A stretch of 7,127 bases of DNA from Woeseiaceae bacterium (GTDB taxonomy: Bacteria; Pseudomonadota; Gammaproteobacteria; Steroidobacterales; Woeseiaceae). The DNA lies in the NCBI GenBank assembly GCA_022866645.1, contig JALHUQ010000031.1:1-7127 (forward strand), read 5' to 3'. Of this stretch, positions 1 to 6,895 are shown piece by piece; positions within the stretch are counted from its first letter, which is position 1, and every line of letters begins with the position of its first letter. Both the position numbers and the translations under genes were made by a program. Under the pieces are notes generated by a model. That model was given only the letters and a program-made list of their open reading frames with translations, searched no databases and had not been told where the DNA came from.

Positions 1-1168
1 CTATCGCTATACTGGCGATCTTGGCAACCTTTATCATCTCCGCATCGCCGACCTTGCCCTTTTTTAGCGGCTCATACACGTCCAGGCAAAAAAGCGTTGC
101 GGCACTGTTCAGTAGTGAATTGAATGAACTGAACACAGCGCCCAGTAGCACAGCGAGAAAGAATCCTGACATATAGACAGGCAGAACATCTTTGATCAAT
201 TGCGGAAATGCCAGGTCAATAGAAGTGAGCCCGTCGCCATAAAGATGGAAGGCGATGATGCCCGGCATCATCATCATCAAGGGTACCAGGACCTTAAAAA
301 ATCCGGAAAAAAGGACTCCTTTTTGGCCTTCCACCAGATTCTTGGCCGCCAGAGTTCGCTGGATAACGTACTGGTTAGTGCACCAGTAAAACAGGTTTGC
401 AAATATCATCCCGGTGAAGATTGTTGCGAAGGGAGTGGGGTCGGTATTGGCACCAATGGCATTCAATTTTTCAGTGTGCGTGGTGGTTACCGTTCTGACA
501 CCCTCCAGAAAACTCCCATCACCTAAAGCTGCGAAACCCAGTACAGGCACCAGTATCCCGATAATCAGCAAACCAAAACCATTGATCGTATCGGATACCG
601 CGACCGCTTTCAGACCGCCAAAAATTGCGTACAGAGCCCCGACAATTCCCACCACCAATATGGTGATTACCAGCGCCTGGCTGTAACTGACGTTGAGCAG
701 TTCAGGAACATCAAACAAACGCATGACCGCAATCGAGCCCGCATACAATACCGATGGGATAGTGACGAGCCCATAGCCAACCATAAACAAGATAACCGTC
801 ATGCGCCTGACGGAATCATCGAATCGATTACTCAGGAATTCTGGCAAGGTCGTAAACGCGCCCGTCAAATATCTCGGCAGGAAGATCAATGCCATGCAAA
901 TCGTACTAAAAGCGGCCGTAACCTCCCAGGCCATGCTGCTCATATTGAACCCGTAGGCCGACCCGTTCAGGCCAACGAGTTGCTCAGCCGAGAGATTGGT
1001 CAGTAACATCGACCCAGCGATGAACACACCGGTTAGCCCCCGCCCGGCGAGGAAGTATCCGTCCTTGGTGTTCACTTCGCCTTTGGTCTTCTGATAGGAG
1101 ACCCACGCCACCAGCGCCATAAAAAATGCGCAAGATCCGAAGGTCAACAGGAGGTCGTCTGACGTCAT
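1..1168 (-). CDS. Sodium/solute symporter (SSS family, SGLT-like), probable sugar or sulfosugar importer; C-terminus outside window
   Basis: Inner-membrane Na+-coupled symporter; 389 residues are visible and the frame runs off the window start, so roughly 100-150 C-terminal residues are missing for this family. Read directly: about nine or ten hydrophobic helices, the SSS signature GGLKAVAVSD (184-193), and the SGLT-type stretch NLFYWCTNQYVIQRTLAAK (258-276). Aligned by eye with Vibrio vSGLT from memory, the sugar-contact residues N64, Q69, E88, N260, Y263 and K294 correspond to N58, Q63, E82, N258, Y261 and K292 here. The Y87 and S91 positions read W81 and A85. The Na2-site residues A361, S364 and S365 correspond to A344, S347 and S348. 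This favours a hexose-like substrate over proline, pantothenate or acetate. The ATG at 1168 overlaps the upstream isomerase stop in an ATGA, and no Shine-Dalgarno is visible, so translational coupling is likely. Sulfoquinovose as substrate is inferred from the neighbours only. Confidence 0.9.
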   Translation of the reverse strand, partial: MTSDDLLLTFGSCAFFMALVAWVSYQKTKGEVNTKDGYFLAGRGLTGVFIAGSMLLTNLSAEQLVGLNGSAYGFNMSSMAWEVTAAFSTICMALIFLPRYLTGAFTTLPEFLSNRFDDSVRRMTVILFMVGYGLVTIPSVLYAGSIAVMRLFDVPELLNVSYSQALVITILVVGIVGALYAIFGGLKAVAVSDTINGFGLLIIGILVPVLGFAALGDGSFLEGVRTVTTTHTEKLNAIGANTDPTPFATIFTGMIFANLFYWCTNQYVIQRTLAAKNLVEGQKGVLFSGFFKVLVPLMMMMPGIIAFHLYGDGLTSIDLAFPQLIKDVLPVYMSGFFLAVLLGAVFSSFNSLLNSAATLFCLDVYEPLKKGKVGDAEMIKVAKIASIAI

Positions 1169-2559
1169 GCGATTTGCAGTACCGGTATGTTCAGTCGGTT
1201 AGCAACTTGTTTCAACGCTTCAAGATGATCGCCGTAAGCGAGCGCAAAGTGATGCTCAAGGCCCTCGGCCATAATTGTGTCGCAGACTTCAGCGGCAGGA
1301 CGATCGAGACGAACTACTCCGGACGTGCCCGTGAAAGCCATCGGCCTGCGTTGCACCGTGGCGCCCGCGATGACGAGCTTGGTCTCGTTCCTGGCTTGCG
1401 ACAAACGCGCCAGGGTGACCCTGCCCGGCTTGAGCGGAAACTGGTGCAACAATGGCATCTTGCGATTGGTGTGGATTGTCGCTTCGGCTTGTGCCTCCGG
1501 ATCACACATCGAGAGCGGCGCGAGCCCACAGTGCCAAAGAACAACTGTATCGTCAGCCTCGTCGACGTCGACAAGATCAGCCATCCAGACGGGCTCGCCT
1601 GCAAGCTCCTGCAGCATGAGCGTAGTAACAGAACCATAAACATCCGCTTCGCAGGCGCTGGGCACACCAGCCTGATTCATCATTGCCATTGGGCCGCAGG
1701 CAGCGCAACCATAGTTGACAAACGTTTCCGGCCAGCAACGTACAGCGAGACTGTCGGCGCGATTTTCTTTCGCTATGTCCTGCAGCGCGCACAACAAGCG
1801 GAATGAGCGATCGAGTTCCTCCTGGTTGACGTCGTCGAGGCCAGCGAGTGATTTAGCTGCCTGCGCGCGGTGCGTCGCTGGTCGCTCGGGCGGCGCTGCT
1901 TTTGCCTTCGCAAATGCAGTATCGAGAGATACGCTATCCACCGCTACGCCGGTCAGCTCATGCAGCGTAACCGCATCGTATTCGCAGGTATCGAAGCCAT
2001 CCGGGTGCTCGCCGATGACACTGACACGCGACCGGCGCAATTTATTGACCACCTGATCCGCGCGCGCATCGCTCTGATGTTGCACGGCGTCAGCGACAAT
2101 CGGTGGGCTTTGATTCGGCACCGCGAGACTCCTCAGTTTGCCGCTCAGGCCCGCCTCGCGCGGGTCGGCGAACAACCAACGGTAGCTCAGGCCCGCTTTG
2201 CCCAAAGCATGCGCCGCGAGATTGATTCCGCAGTACGCGTTCAGCCTCAGCCGACCACCGATTCGCGGTTCCGGAATGCCCCACAGCGCGACCGGCACGT
2301 CACTGTCACGCGCCATCTGAGTCGTCATCGATGCATCGGTGAAAGTGATCTGCAGGATAAGGAGCAGGTCGATTTCGCCGACCGCGCGGATTGCTTCGAG
2401 CGCGACCTCTGCTTCGTCCTTGTTGCGGGCCAGATCGCGGGAACCTACCGTCCTGATGCCGGCAGCATCCAGTGCGGCGAATGCCTGATCCTTCATTTGC
2501 TCCGCGAACTCCATATCAAATGTGGTTCGCACCAGTGGAATCACTCCGTAGCTAAGCAT
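1165..2559 (-). CDS. L-fucose/L-arabinose isomerase-family protein (COG2407-like), probable sulfoquinovose isomerase
   Basis: 464-residue cytoplasmic aldose-ketose isomerase-like protein. An N-terminal Rossmann-like part (about 1-180) opens with VIPLVRTTFD. The catalytic C-terminal part has RCWPE (274-278), CEADVYG (303-309), LWHCG (341-345) and EHHFALAYGDH (435-445). These are the conserved blocks of the fucose-isomerase-like superfamily, and E278, E304/D306 and H343 are candidate metal ligands or catalytic residues (exact roles not assigned). Placed between a YihV-like kinase and a symporter, its expected reaction is sulfoquinovose to sulfofructose. Isomerases of this superfamily do that in the sulfo-transaldolase and sulfo-transketolase pathways, whereas E. 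coli uses the unrelated YihS. Start: ATG at 2559 shares one base with the kinase stop (TGATG). A GTG at 2562 lies 8 nt from a GGAG and would add one residue. Fucose, arabinose or another deoxy-hexose remains possible from this gene alone. Confidence 0.85.
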   Translation of the reverse strand: MLSYGVIPLVRTTFDMEFAEQMKDQAFAALDAAGIRTVGSRDLARNKDEAEVALEAIRAVGEIDLLLILQITFTDASMTTQMARDSDVPVALWGIPEPRIGGRLRLNAYCGINLAAHALGKAGLSYRWLFADPREAGLSGKLRSLAVPNQSPPIVADAVQHQSDARADQVVNKLRRSRVSVIGEHPDGFDTCEYDAVTLHELTGVAVDSVSLDTAFAKAKAAPPERPATHRAQAAKSLAGLDDVNQEELDRSFRLLCALQDIAKENRADSLAVRCWPETFVNYGCAACGPMAMMNQAGVPSACEADVYGSVTTLMLQELAGEPVWMADLVDVDEADDTVVLWHCGLAPLSMCDPEAQAEATIHTNRKMPLLHQFPLKPGRVTLARLSQARNETKLVIAGATVQRRPMAFTGTSGVVRLDRPAAEVCDTIMAEGLEHHFALAYGDHLEALKQVANRLNIPVLQIA

Positions 2560-3470
2560 CACGCACGTTTCTCCGTATTGTTTTGTTGCAGAAATTTGTC
2601 AACTGCCTGTCGACTCGGCGTACCCGCTCGGCCCTTCCCGTTGGCGACCTTTAGTGCAGCGGCCGCCGCTGCAAATGTCATGGCATCGTCTATGTGCATC
2701 CGCTCAGCGAGGGCTAATGCGAAAGCACCATGCCAGACATCGCCTGCGCCAAGCGTATCCACAACCGGTACGGTAAAAGCTTTCGTGTATTGTGCTTTGC
2801 CGCCGCTCAAATACAGGGTGCCTTCCCGCCCCAGCGTTACGCAGCACCATGCTTCAGTCGTCTCGGCAACGGCCTGCAATGCGTCGAGCGGGTCATCGTT
2901 ACCGCAATAATCCGCAAGTCCGCGCGCCGAAAAAGCGACGTGTGTGGCGGCGCGGACGAGACTCCCGTCTTTCGGCACCGGCACATCCGCATCGAGTACG
3001 CCGGGGACGCCCCTGCCCCGCGCGAGGGTCAACGCATGCAACGCACCTTCAGGCCAGCGCGTATCTGCCAGCACCGCGCCGATGTTGTCCGGGAGTTCAT
3101 TCGGCAACCAGTCCGGCTGAGATTCGAGGTCGGGGTCCAGGTAATTCATGATCAACCTTTCGCCCGCGGCGTCGACAATCACGGCAGAAACTGATGAACG
3201 GCGTTTCGCGAATCGTTTGACCATCGAGCAATCGACTGCGTAGGCCTCGAGCTCCGCGACGATGAAATCCGCGATACGGTCGTCGCCGACCCGCGCGGCA
3301 AGTAAGGCGTCACCGCCTAATCGTGCGATCGTCGCCGCTGCAGTTGCCGCAGGACCTCCACCGAGTGCGGCGAAGTCTGAAGCCCGATGTTTTTCGGCGG
3401 TTTCCGGGAACGAATCAACGGTGAATACGAAGTCCTGTACTGCATGACCAACACATAACACAGCGGCCAC
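2559..3470 (-). CDS. yihV: PfkB-family sugar kinase, YihV-like 6-deoxy-6-sulfofructose kinase
   Basis: Cytoplasmic ribokinase-family enzyme, 303 residues from the chosen start (E. coli YihV is about 298), predicted to convert ATP plus sulfofructose to 6-deoxy-6-sulfofructose-1-phosphate. PfkB signatures: GGGPAATAA (37-45), RVGDD (60-64) and DTLGAGDVWHGAF (238-250) with catalytic base D244. By-eye alignment to YihV, recalled from memory, is ungapped from the start through R138, with matching blocks GERLIMNY, LADTRW and GRAG. K27, N109 and R138, which I recall as the sulfonate-binding residues of YihV, fall at identical positions. Start choice: GTG at 3470 has GGTGA five bases upstream and reproduces YihV numbering. 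An in-frame TTG at 3482 and GTG at 3479 would add four or three residues but lack a ribosome binding site. Second gene of the leftward operon, 27 nt after the regulator stop; its TGA overlaps the isomerase start. Family is secure; sulfofructose specificity is a strong inference. Confidence 0.87.
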   Translation of the reverse strand: MAAVLCVGHAVQDFVFTVDSFPETAEKHRASDFAALGGGPAATAAATIARLGGDALLAARVGDDRIADFIVAELEAYAVDCSMVKRFAKRRSSVSAVIVDAAGERLIMNYLDPDLESQPDWLPNELPDNIGAVLADTRWPEGALHALTLARGRGVPGVLDADVPVPKDGSLVRAATHVAFSARGLADYCGNDDPLDALQAVAETTEAWCCVTLGREGTLYLSGGKAQYTKAFTVPVVDTLGAGDVWHGAFALALAERMHIDDAMTFAAAAAALKVANGKGRAGTPSRQAVDKFLQQNNTEKRA

Positions 3471-3497
3471 TGGGATCACCAAGTACGGAAGGGTGAA

Positions 3498-4223
3498 TCA
3501 GTTAACATCAATCGCGTACACGACGTTTCGGGTATCACAGCGACTGACGCGTAATTCGGCACGTTGCCCACCAATGGCAATGGCCACTCGGTCCACCTTC
3601 AACAGCGGTGTGCCCGGCTTGATGCCCAGCTCTTTCTCGTCGGACTTGTTTGAAATTACAGCGCTCAGCTCTTCCTTTGCGACCGAAATGCTAATGCCAT
3701 AAACGCTTTGATAGAGCGAATACAGGGTATTGGGCAGTGCCGGCTGATGATCAAGTTCCGGAAACAGTTTCAACGGCACCACGATACGCTCGCTGACCGC
3801 TGGAACACCTTCGATCAGGCGGATTCGCCTGATTTCGATAACGTTCGTGCTCTTTGGTAAATGCAGTTTCCCGGCTTCCGCAGCAGTCGCCAGGCGCCGT
3901 TTACACCGCGCCGTCGAGCTTTCGGGAGTTACACGTTCGCCATCGGTATTTGGCTTGGCCAAGCGAAAGAATCGAAACAGCGCATGCTCCTGCGTATGTT
4001 CCGCCACGTAAGTGCCTTTACCTTGGTGACGCTGCACAAGATTCTCGGCAGCCAGCGCGTCCAGCGCCTTGCGGACCGTTCCCTGACTGACGCGTAACTC
4101 TGCGGCCAGAGCTTGCTCGCTCGGCAGGGACTGTGCTGGTAGCCACGCGCCCTCCGCGATGCGTCGCACGAGAACGTCGTAGACCTGTTTGTATAGCGGT
4201 TGAAAATCGGGGATCACGTCCAT
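3498..4223 (-). CDS. GntR/HutC-family transcriptional regulator with UTRA effector domain
   Basis: 241-residue DNA-binding regulator. An N-terminal winged helix-turn-helix (about 8-75) contains LPSEQALAAELRVSQGTVRK (33-52) and the wing QRHQGKGTYV (64-73), both standard for GntR proteins. The C-terminal UTRA ligand-binding domain (about 90-235) includes VIEIRRIRLIEGVPAVSERI and the closing beta strands LRVSRCDTRNVVYAI. It is the first gene of the leftward unit and faces suyA across the shared control region, so it probably controls both directions as well as itself. Its effector is likely a sulfosugar or C3-sulfonate intermediate (inference). Other sulfoglycolysis and sulfolactate loci use regulators of other families (DeoR-type CsqR/YihW in E. 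coli, IclR or LysR types in sulfolactate operons), so this pairing is not the textbook one. ATG at 4223 is preceded by only a weak GAGCGG-like ribosome binding site. Confidence 0.92.
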   Translation of the reverse strand: MDVIPDFQPLYKQVYDVLVRRIAEGAWLPAQSLPSEQALAAELRVSQGTVRKALDALAAENLVQRHQGKGTYVAEHTQEHALFRFFRLAKPNTDGERVTPESSTARCKRRLATAAEAGKLHLPKSTNVIEIRRIRLIEGVPAVSERIVVPLKLFPELDHQPALPNTLYSLYQSVYGISISVAKEELSAVISNKSDEKELGIKPGTPLLKVDRVAIAIGGQRAELRVSRCDTRNVVYAIDVN

Positions 4224-4370
4224 CTTGAATATCCGCTCGAAAGGCTGGCTAAGACAATCGTTGCTATTGCTTCGAATATATAGGTATTGTATCTTATATA
4301 AGAGTTATTACCACCCCAATTCCACTGTCCGGTATTGCTCGCTGACAGCGGCGCAGGAGTCACCCTAAAA
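4224..4370. promoter_or_regulatory. Divergent promoter/operator region between the regulator-kinase operon and suyAB
   Basis: This is the only sizeable gene-free stretch in the window and the only place both units can start. It holds a sharply AT-rich core (about 4271-4310) in otherwise GC-rich sequence. A plausible plus-strand promoter for suyA is TTGCTT (4267-4272), a 17-base spacer and TATCTT (4290-4295), each a partial match to sigma-70 boxes. On the minus strand TACAAT (complement of 4286-4291) could serve as a -10 box, but no good -35 is seen. The overlapping placement suggests mutual exclusion or joint control. The existence of a control region is near certain; the individual boxes are guesses. 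Confidence 0.65.
4277..4300. promoter_or_regulatory. Candidate operator: AT-rich inverted repeat, arms TATATAGG and CTTATATA
   Basis: Two 8-base arms around an 8-base centre (TATTGTAT) are complementary at seven of eight positions. The repeat sits in the middle of the divergent region and overlaps the proposed -10 boxes of both directions, where a GntR dimer could repress both units. AT-rich sequence makes chance palindromes easy, and the centre is not symmetric. Confidence 0.4.
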
Positions 4371-4658
4371 ATGAGTATTCCCCATCTGCTTGTCCATGAC
4401 AAACAGGATAATGTCGGTGTCGTCGTGGTCGAGGGCCTGACGGCCGGAACCAAAATGCTGTGCGTCGTGACCGAGGACAATTCTGATTTCACTCTGCGCG
4501 TGAACGATGACGTCCCTATCGGACACAAGGTCGCACTATCGGATCTGAAAGACGGCGACACGGCGATCAAGTACGGCCAGGATATTGGCCGCATCGTCGC
4601 CTCCGTGACCAAGGGCAGCCACGTTCACACGCACAATCTCAAAACCAAGCGCTGGTAA
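4371..4658 (+). CDS. suyA: (R)-3-sulfolactate sulfo-lyase, small subunit SuyA (SAF domain)
   Basis: 95-residue cytoplasmic small subunit of the lyase that splits (R)-sulfolactate into pyruvate and sulfite. It is a stand-alone version of the N-terminal SAF domain of altronate dehydratase UxaA: early strands VGVVVVEGLTAG (15-26), then VPIGHKVAL (48-56), AIKYGQDIGR (65-74) and GSHVHTHNL (82-90). The last block is the UxaA N-terminal ending, where the histidines may bind metal or substrate. Start: ATG at 4371 with AGGAG at 4355-4359, 11 bases upstream. A TTG at 4335 in the same frame would add 12 residues ahead of the conserved core and would place the Shine-Dalgarno inside the gene, so it is rejected. 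Followed 11 bases later by suyB. Standing alone the domain could belong to another UxaA-type dehydratase; the suyB, comC, slcC order makes SuyA the best call. Confidence 0.91.
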   Translation: MSIPHLLVHDKQDNVGVVVVEGLTAGTKMLCVVTEDNSDFTLRVNDDVPIGHKVALSDLKDGDTAIKYGQDIGRIVASVTKGSHVHTHNLKTKRW

Positions 4659-4659
4659 C

Positions 4660-4664
4660 AGGAG
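4660..4664 (+). promoter_or_regulatory. Shine-Dalgarno of suyB
   Basis: AGGAG in the 11-base gap between suyA and suyB, five bases before the suyB ATG. It is the strongest and best-spaced ribosome binding site in the window and fixes the start at 4670. It suggests suyB is translated independently of suyA termination and at a high rate. Confidence 0.75.
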
Positions 4665-4669
4665 ATATC

Positions 4670-5842
4670 ATGGGAACACCTAATTCATTCTTCGGTTATC
4701 GGCGCGAGAACGGTCGCGTTGGCGTACGTAATTACGTCGCGATTTTGCCAGTCGATGACATATCCAACGCTGCCTGCGAAGCTGTCGCCTCGAATATCCA
4801 AGGCACCATGGCGCTGCCGCATGCCTACGGCCGACTGCAATTTGGCGAAGATCTGGATCTGCACTTTCGGACCATGATCGGTACCGGGTCCAATCCGAAT
4901 GTTGCAGCGTGCATAGTCATTGGTATCGAGCCCGGCTGGACGCAGCGGATTGTCGATGGCATAGCCAAAACCGGCAAGCCGGTCGCCGGTTTTTCCATCG
5001 AACAAAATGGCGATATTGCAACGATTGCCAAAGCGTCACGCCAGGCCAAGGACTTTGTTCACCTGACCAGCGGTCAACAAAGAGAGTTATGCGATCTATC
5101 CGAAATATGGGTATCCGCCAAATGCGGTGAGTCTGATACGACCACAGGCCTCGCCTCCTGTCCCGCTGTCGGCAACCTCTATGACAAGCTGATACCGACG
5201 GGAATATACGGCGTCTTCGGCGAGACCTCCGAGATTACCGGTGCGGAACACTTGTGTCAGGCGCGAGCGGCAACACCTGAGATCGGGGAGAAATTCCTGA
5301 AAACCTTTCAGGCCTACCAGGACGAGGTGATCGAGCAATTCAAGACATCAGACTTGTCGGATAGCCAGCCAACCAAAGGCAACATCGAGGGCGGTCTGAC
5401 GACCATCGAAGAAAAGGCCATGGGCAATCTCGAGAAAATCGGCAAGCAAGTGTCATACATCGATGTCTTGGGACCCGCCGAGGCCCCGACAGCCGGTCCT
5501 GGCCTGTATTTCATGGACAGCTCTTCGGCAGCGGCAGAATGCGTGACATTGATGGCCGCGGCCGGTTACGTAGTGCATGTGTTTCCGACCGGTCAAGGCA
5601 ACATCGTCGGCAATCCAATTGTTCCAGTTGTGAAACTGACAGGAAACCCACGTACGGTTCGCACAATGTCTGAACACATCGATGTGGATGTGTCGGGCGT
5701 CATACGGCGGGAAATGACGATTTCTGATGCCGGCGACGCGCTGATCGAGATGGTTGTAGCGACCGCTAACGGACGACTGACGGCGGCCGAAGCACTCGGC
5801 CACAAAGAGTTCGTCATGACGAAGTTATATCGCAGCGCCTGA
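4670..5842 (+). CDS. suyB: (R)-3-sulfolactate sulfo-lyase, large subunit SuyB (UxaA C-terminal family)
   Basis: 390-residue catalytic subunit that, with SuyA, releases sulfite from (R)-sulfolactate leaving pyruvate; cytoplasmic. Visible UxaA/altronate-dehydratase family blocks are GYRRENGRVGVRNY (9-22), LPHAYGRLQFGEDLD (49-63), GTGSNPN (71-77), KCGESDTTTG (151-160), TKGNIEGGLTTIEEKAMGN (235-253), GPGLYFMDSSSAAAECVTLM (276-295), FPTGQGNIVGNPIVPVVK (305-322) and HIDVDVSG (336-343). H51 and C152 are candidate metal or active-site residues by analogy. Length is typical for SuyB and full. Being split from its SAF partner, rather than fused as in E. coli UxaA, agrees with SuyAB but also with other split dehydratases such as altronate or galactarate types. 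The SlcC and ComC genes that follow decide in favour of sulfolactate. Confidence 0.92.
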   Translation: MGTPNSFFGYRRENGRVGVRNYVAILPVDDISNAACEAVASNIQGTMALPHAYGRLQFGEDLDLHFRTMIGTGSNPNVAACIVIGIEPGWTQRIVDGIAKTGKPVAGFSIEQNGDIATIAKASRQAKDFVHLTSGQQRELCDLSEIWVSAKCGESDTTTGLASCPAVGNLYDKLIPTGIYGVFGETSEITGAEHLCQARAATPEIGEKFLKTFQAYQDEVIEQFKTSDLSDSQPTKGNIEGGLTTIEEKAMGNLEKIGKQVSYIDVLGPAEAPTAGPGLYFMDSSSAAAECVTLMAAAGYVVHVFPTGQGNIVGNPIVPVVKLTGNPRTVRTMSEHIDVDVSGVIRREMTISDAGDALIEMVVATANGRLTAAEALGHKEFVMTKLYRSA

Positions 5843-5869
5843 AGAATCGCAGCACAGAATTTTGTTGTC

Positions 5870-6895
5870 ATGAACGACTTTGTTCGACTCACCCTTGCAG
5901 ATGCCGAAGACCTTGCTGTCCGTGCACTTATTGCCAGCAACACCAGCAAGGCCAACGCGCGCTCCACCGCGGCCGCATTGGTTGCCGCTGAGGCGGACGG
6001 TCAAAAGGGGCATGGGCTGTCGCGCATACCGAGTTATGCAGCACAGGCACGATCCGGCAAAGTGAACGGACTTGCGGTGCCGTCCGCAGTCCGCACTGCG
6101 ACCGCGTTACTGCGGGTCGACGCGAATTCGGGCTTCGCGTATCCCGCCATCGATCTCGCCTGTGACGCTTTGCCCGATCTTGTCAGCGTCACAGGCGTCG
6201 CGGCGGCATGTGTGTTCAATTCGCATCACTTCGGGCAAGCCGGCGCGCACGCTGAGCGTTTGGCGGCGCGGGGGCTCGTAGCACTGGTCCTTAGTAATTC
6301 GCCAAAGGCGATTAACTTCTGGGGCGGCAGCAAACCTATGCTGGGAACGAATCCGATCGCATTCGCAGTGCCGCGAGAGGATGGGGTGCCGTTGGTCATC
6401 GATCTGGCGTTGTCGAAAGTGGCACGTGGCAAGATTGTTGCGGCAAAGAATGCCGGGCAGAAGATTCCAGATAGCTGGGCGCTGGATGCGGACGGGAACC
6501 CGACAGACGATCCCACCGCTGCCCTGGCAGGTTCGATGCTGCCGATCGGGGATGCAAAGGGGGCCGCGTTGGTCCTGATGGTAGAGTTGCTGACGGCGGC
6601 GTTAACGGGCAGCAATTTCGGCTACGAGGCCAGTTCATTTTTCGACAGCGAGGGTGATCCGCCACATATAGGCCACACGCTAATCGTGTTTCAGCCGGAA
6701 CTGAGCTCCGGCGGCGGGTTCGCTGAACGTGTCACGAATATCATCAGCGCTTTGGAGCACACAGACGGCGCAAGATTACCGGGTACCAGCCGCCTGACAC
6801 ATCGCCAACGCTCGGTCGAAGAAGGCGTGACCATTTCCACGGCACTGCATCAGGAAATTACTGCGATTATCAATTCCGGAAAAGCAAATGGCTGA
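5870..6895 (+). CDS. comC: (R)-sulfolactate dehydrogenase ComC (Ldh_2 / malate-L-lactate dehydrogenase family)
   Basis: 341-residue NAD(P)-dependent oxidoreductase of the MdhDF/YlbC family, a fold unrelated to classical lactate dehydrogenase. Expected to interconvert sulfopyruvate and (R)-sulfolactate in the cytoplasm. Family blocks: KGHGLSRIPSY (46-56), NSHHFGQAGAHAERLAARG (117-135, with the catalytic-region histidines 119/120), SNSP (142-145), PMLGTNPIAFAVPR (156-169), KVARGKI (183-189), WALDADGNPTDDP (203-215) and GSMLPIGDAKGAALVLMVEL (221-240). It lies 27 bases after suyB on the same strand, and its end overlaps slcC by eight bases. The start ATG at 5870 has no recognisable Shine-Dalgarno and no alternative start exists nearby, so expression may depend on the upstream genes. 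Without context it could be called malate, lactate or ureidoglycolate dehydrogenase; the operon makes ComC the best choice. Confidence 0.88.
   Translation: MNDFVRLTLADAEDLAVRALIASNTSKANARSTAAALVAAEADGQKGHGLSRIPSYAAQARSGKVNGLAVPSAVRTATALLRVDANSGFAYPAIDLACDALPDLVSVTGVAAACVFNSHHFGQAGAHAERLAARGLVALVLSNSPKAINFWGGSKPMLGTNPIAFAVPREDGVPLVIDLALSKVARGKIVAAKNAGQKIPDSWALDADGNPTDDPTAALAGSMLPIGDAKGAALVLMVELLTAALTGSNFGYEASSFFDSEGDPPHIGHTLIVFQPELSSGGGFAERVTNIISALEHTDGARLPGTSRLTHRQRSVEEGVTISTALHQEITAIINSGKANG

Noticed and set aside
264..282. Short CAT triplet run resembling a microsatellite
   Set aside because: It encodes four consecutive methionines in a symporter membrane helix; too short to be a repeat feature.
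1126..1806. Plus-strand open frame of 226 codons opposite the isomerase C-terminus
   Set aside because: Antisense shadow of the isomerase and the symporter start; no family resemblance.
1870..2910. Long plus-strand open frame of 346 codons opposite the isomerase and kinase genes
   Set aside because: It lies fully antisense to two well-supported coupled genes, shows no recognisable domain, is rich in arginine, cysteine and histidine as expected for a shadow frame in GC-rich DNA, and has no ribosome binding site.
4325..4350. CTGTC/GACAG repeat and CGCT-GAC-AGCG mini-hairpin ahead of the suyA ribosome binding site, considered as attenuator or riboswitch
   Set aside because: The stems are only 4-5 base pairs, with no T-run and no conserved riboswitch core; chance structure is likely.
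4335..4370. TTG-started 12-residue N-terminal extension of suyA
   Set aside because: SuyA homologues begin close to the core strand, and the AGGAG at 4355-4359 would then lie inside the gene; ATG 4371 is better.
4214..4612. Minus-strand open frame opposite suyA crossing the divergent region
   Set aside because: It overlaps suyA antisense and the promoter region; its composition is low-complexity serine/threonine-rich and it has no conserved motif.
4371..5842. Reading suyAB as altronate or galactarate dehydratase (split UxaA/GarD)
   Set aside because: The following comC and slcC genes match the sulfolactate operon order and no uronate genes are present; kept only as an alternative.
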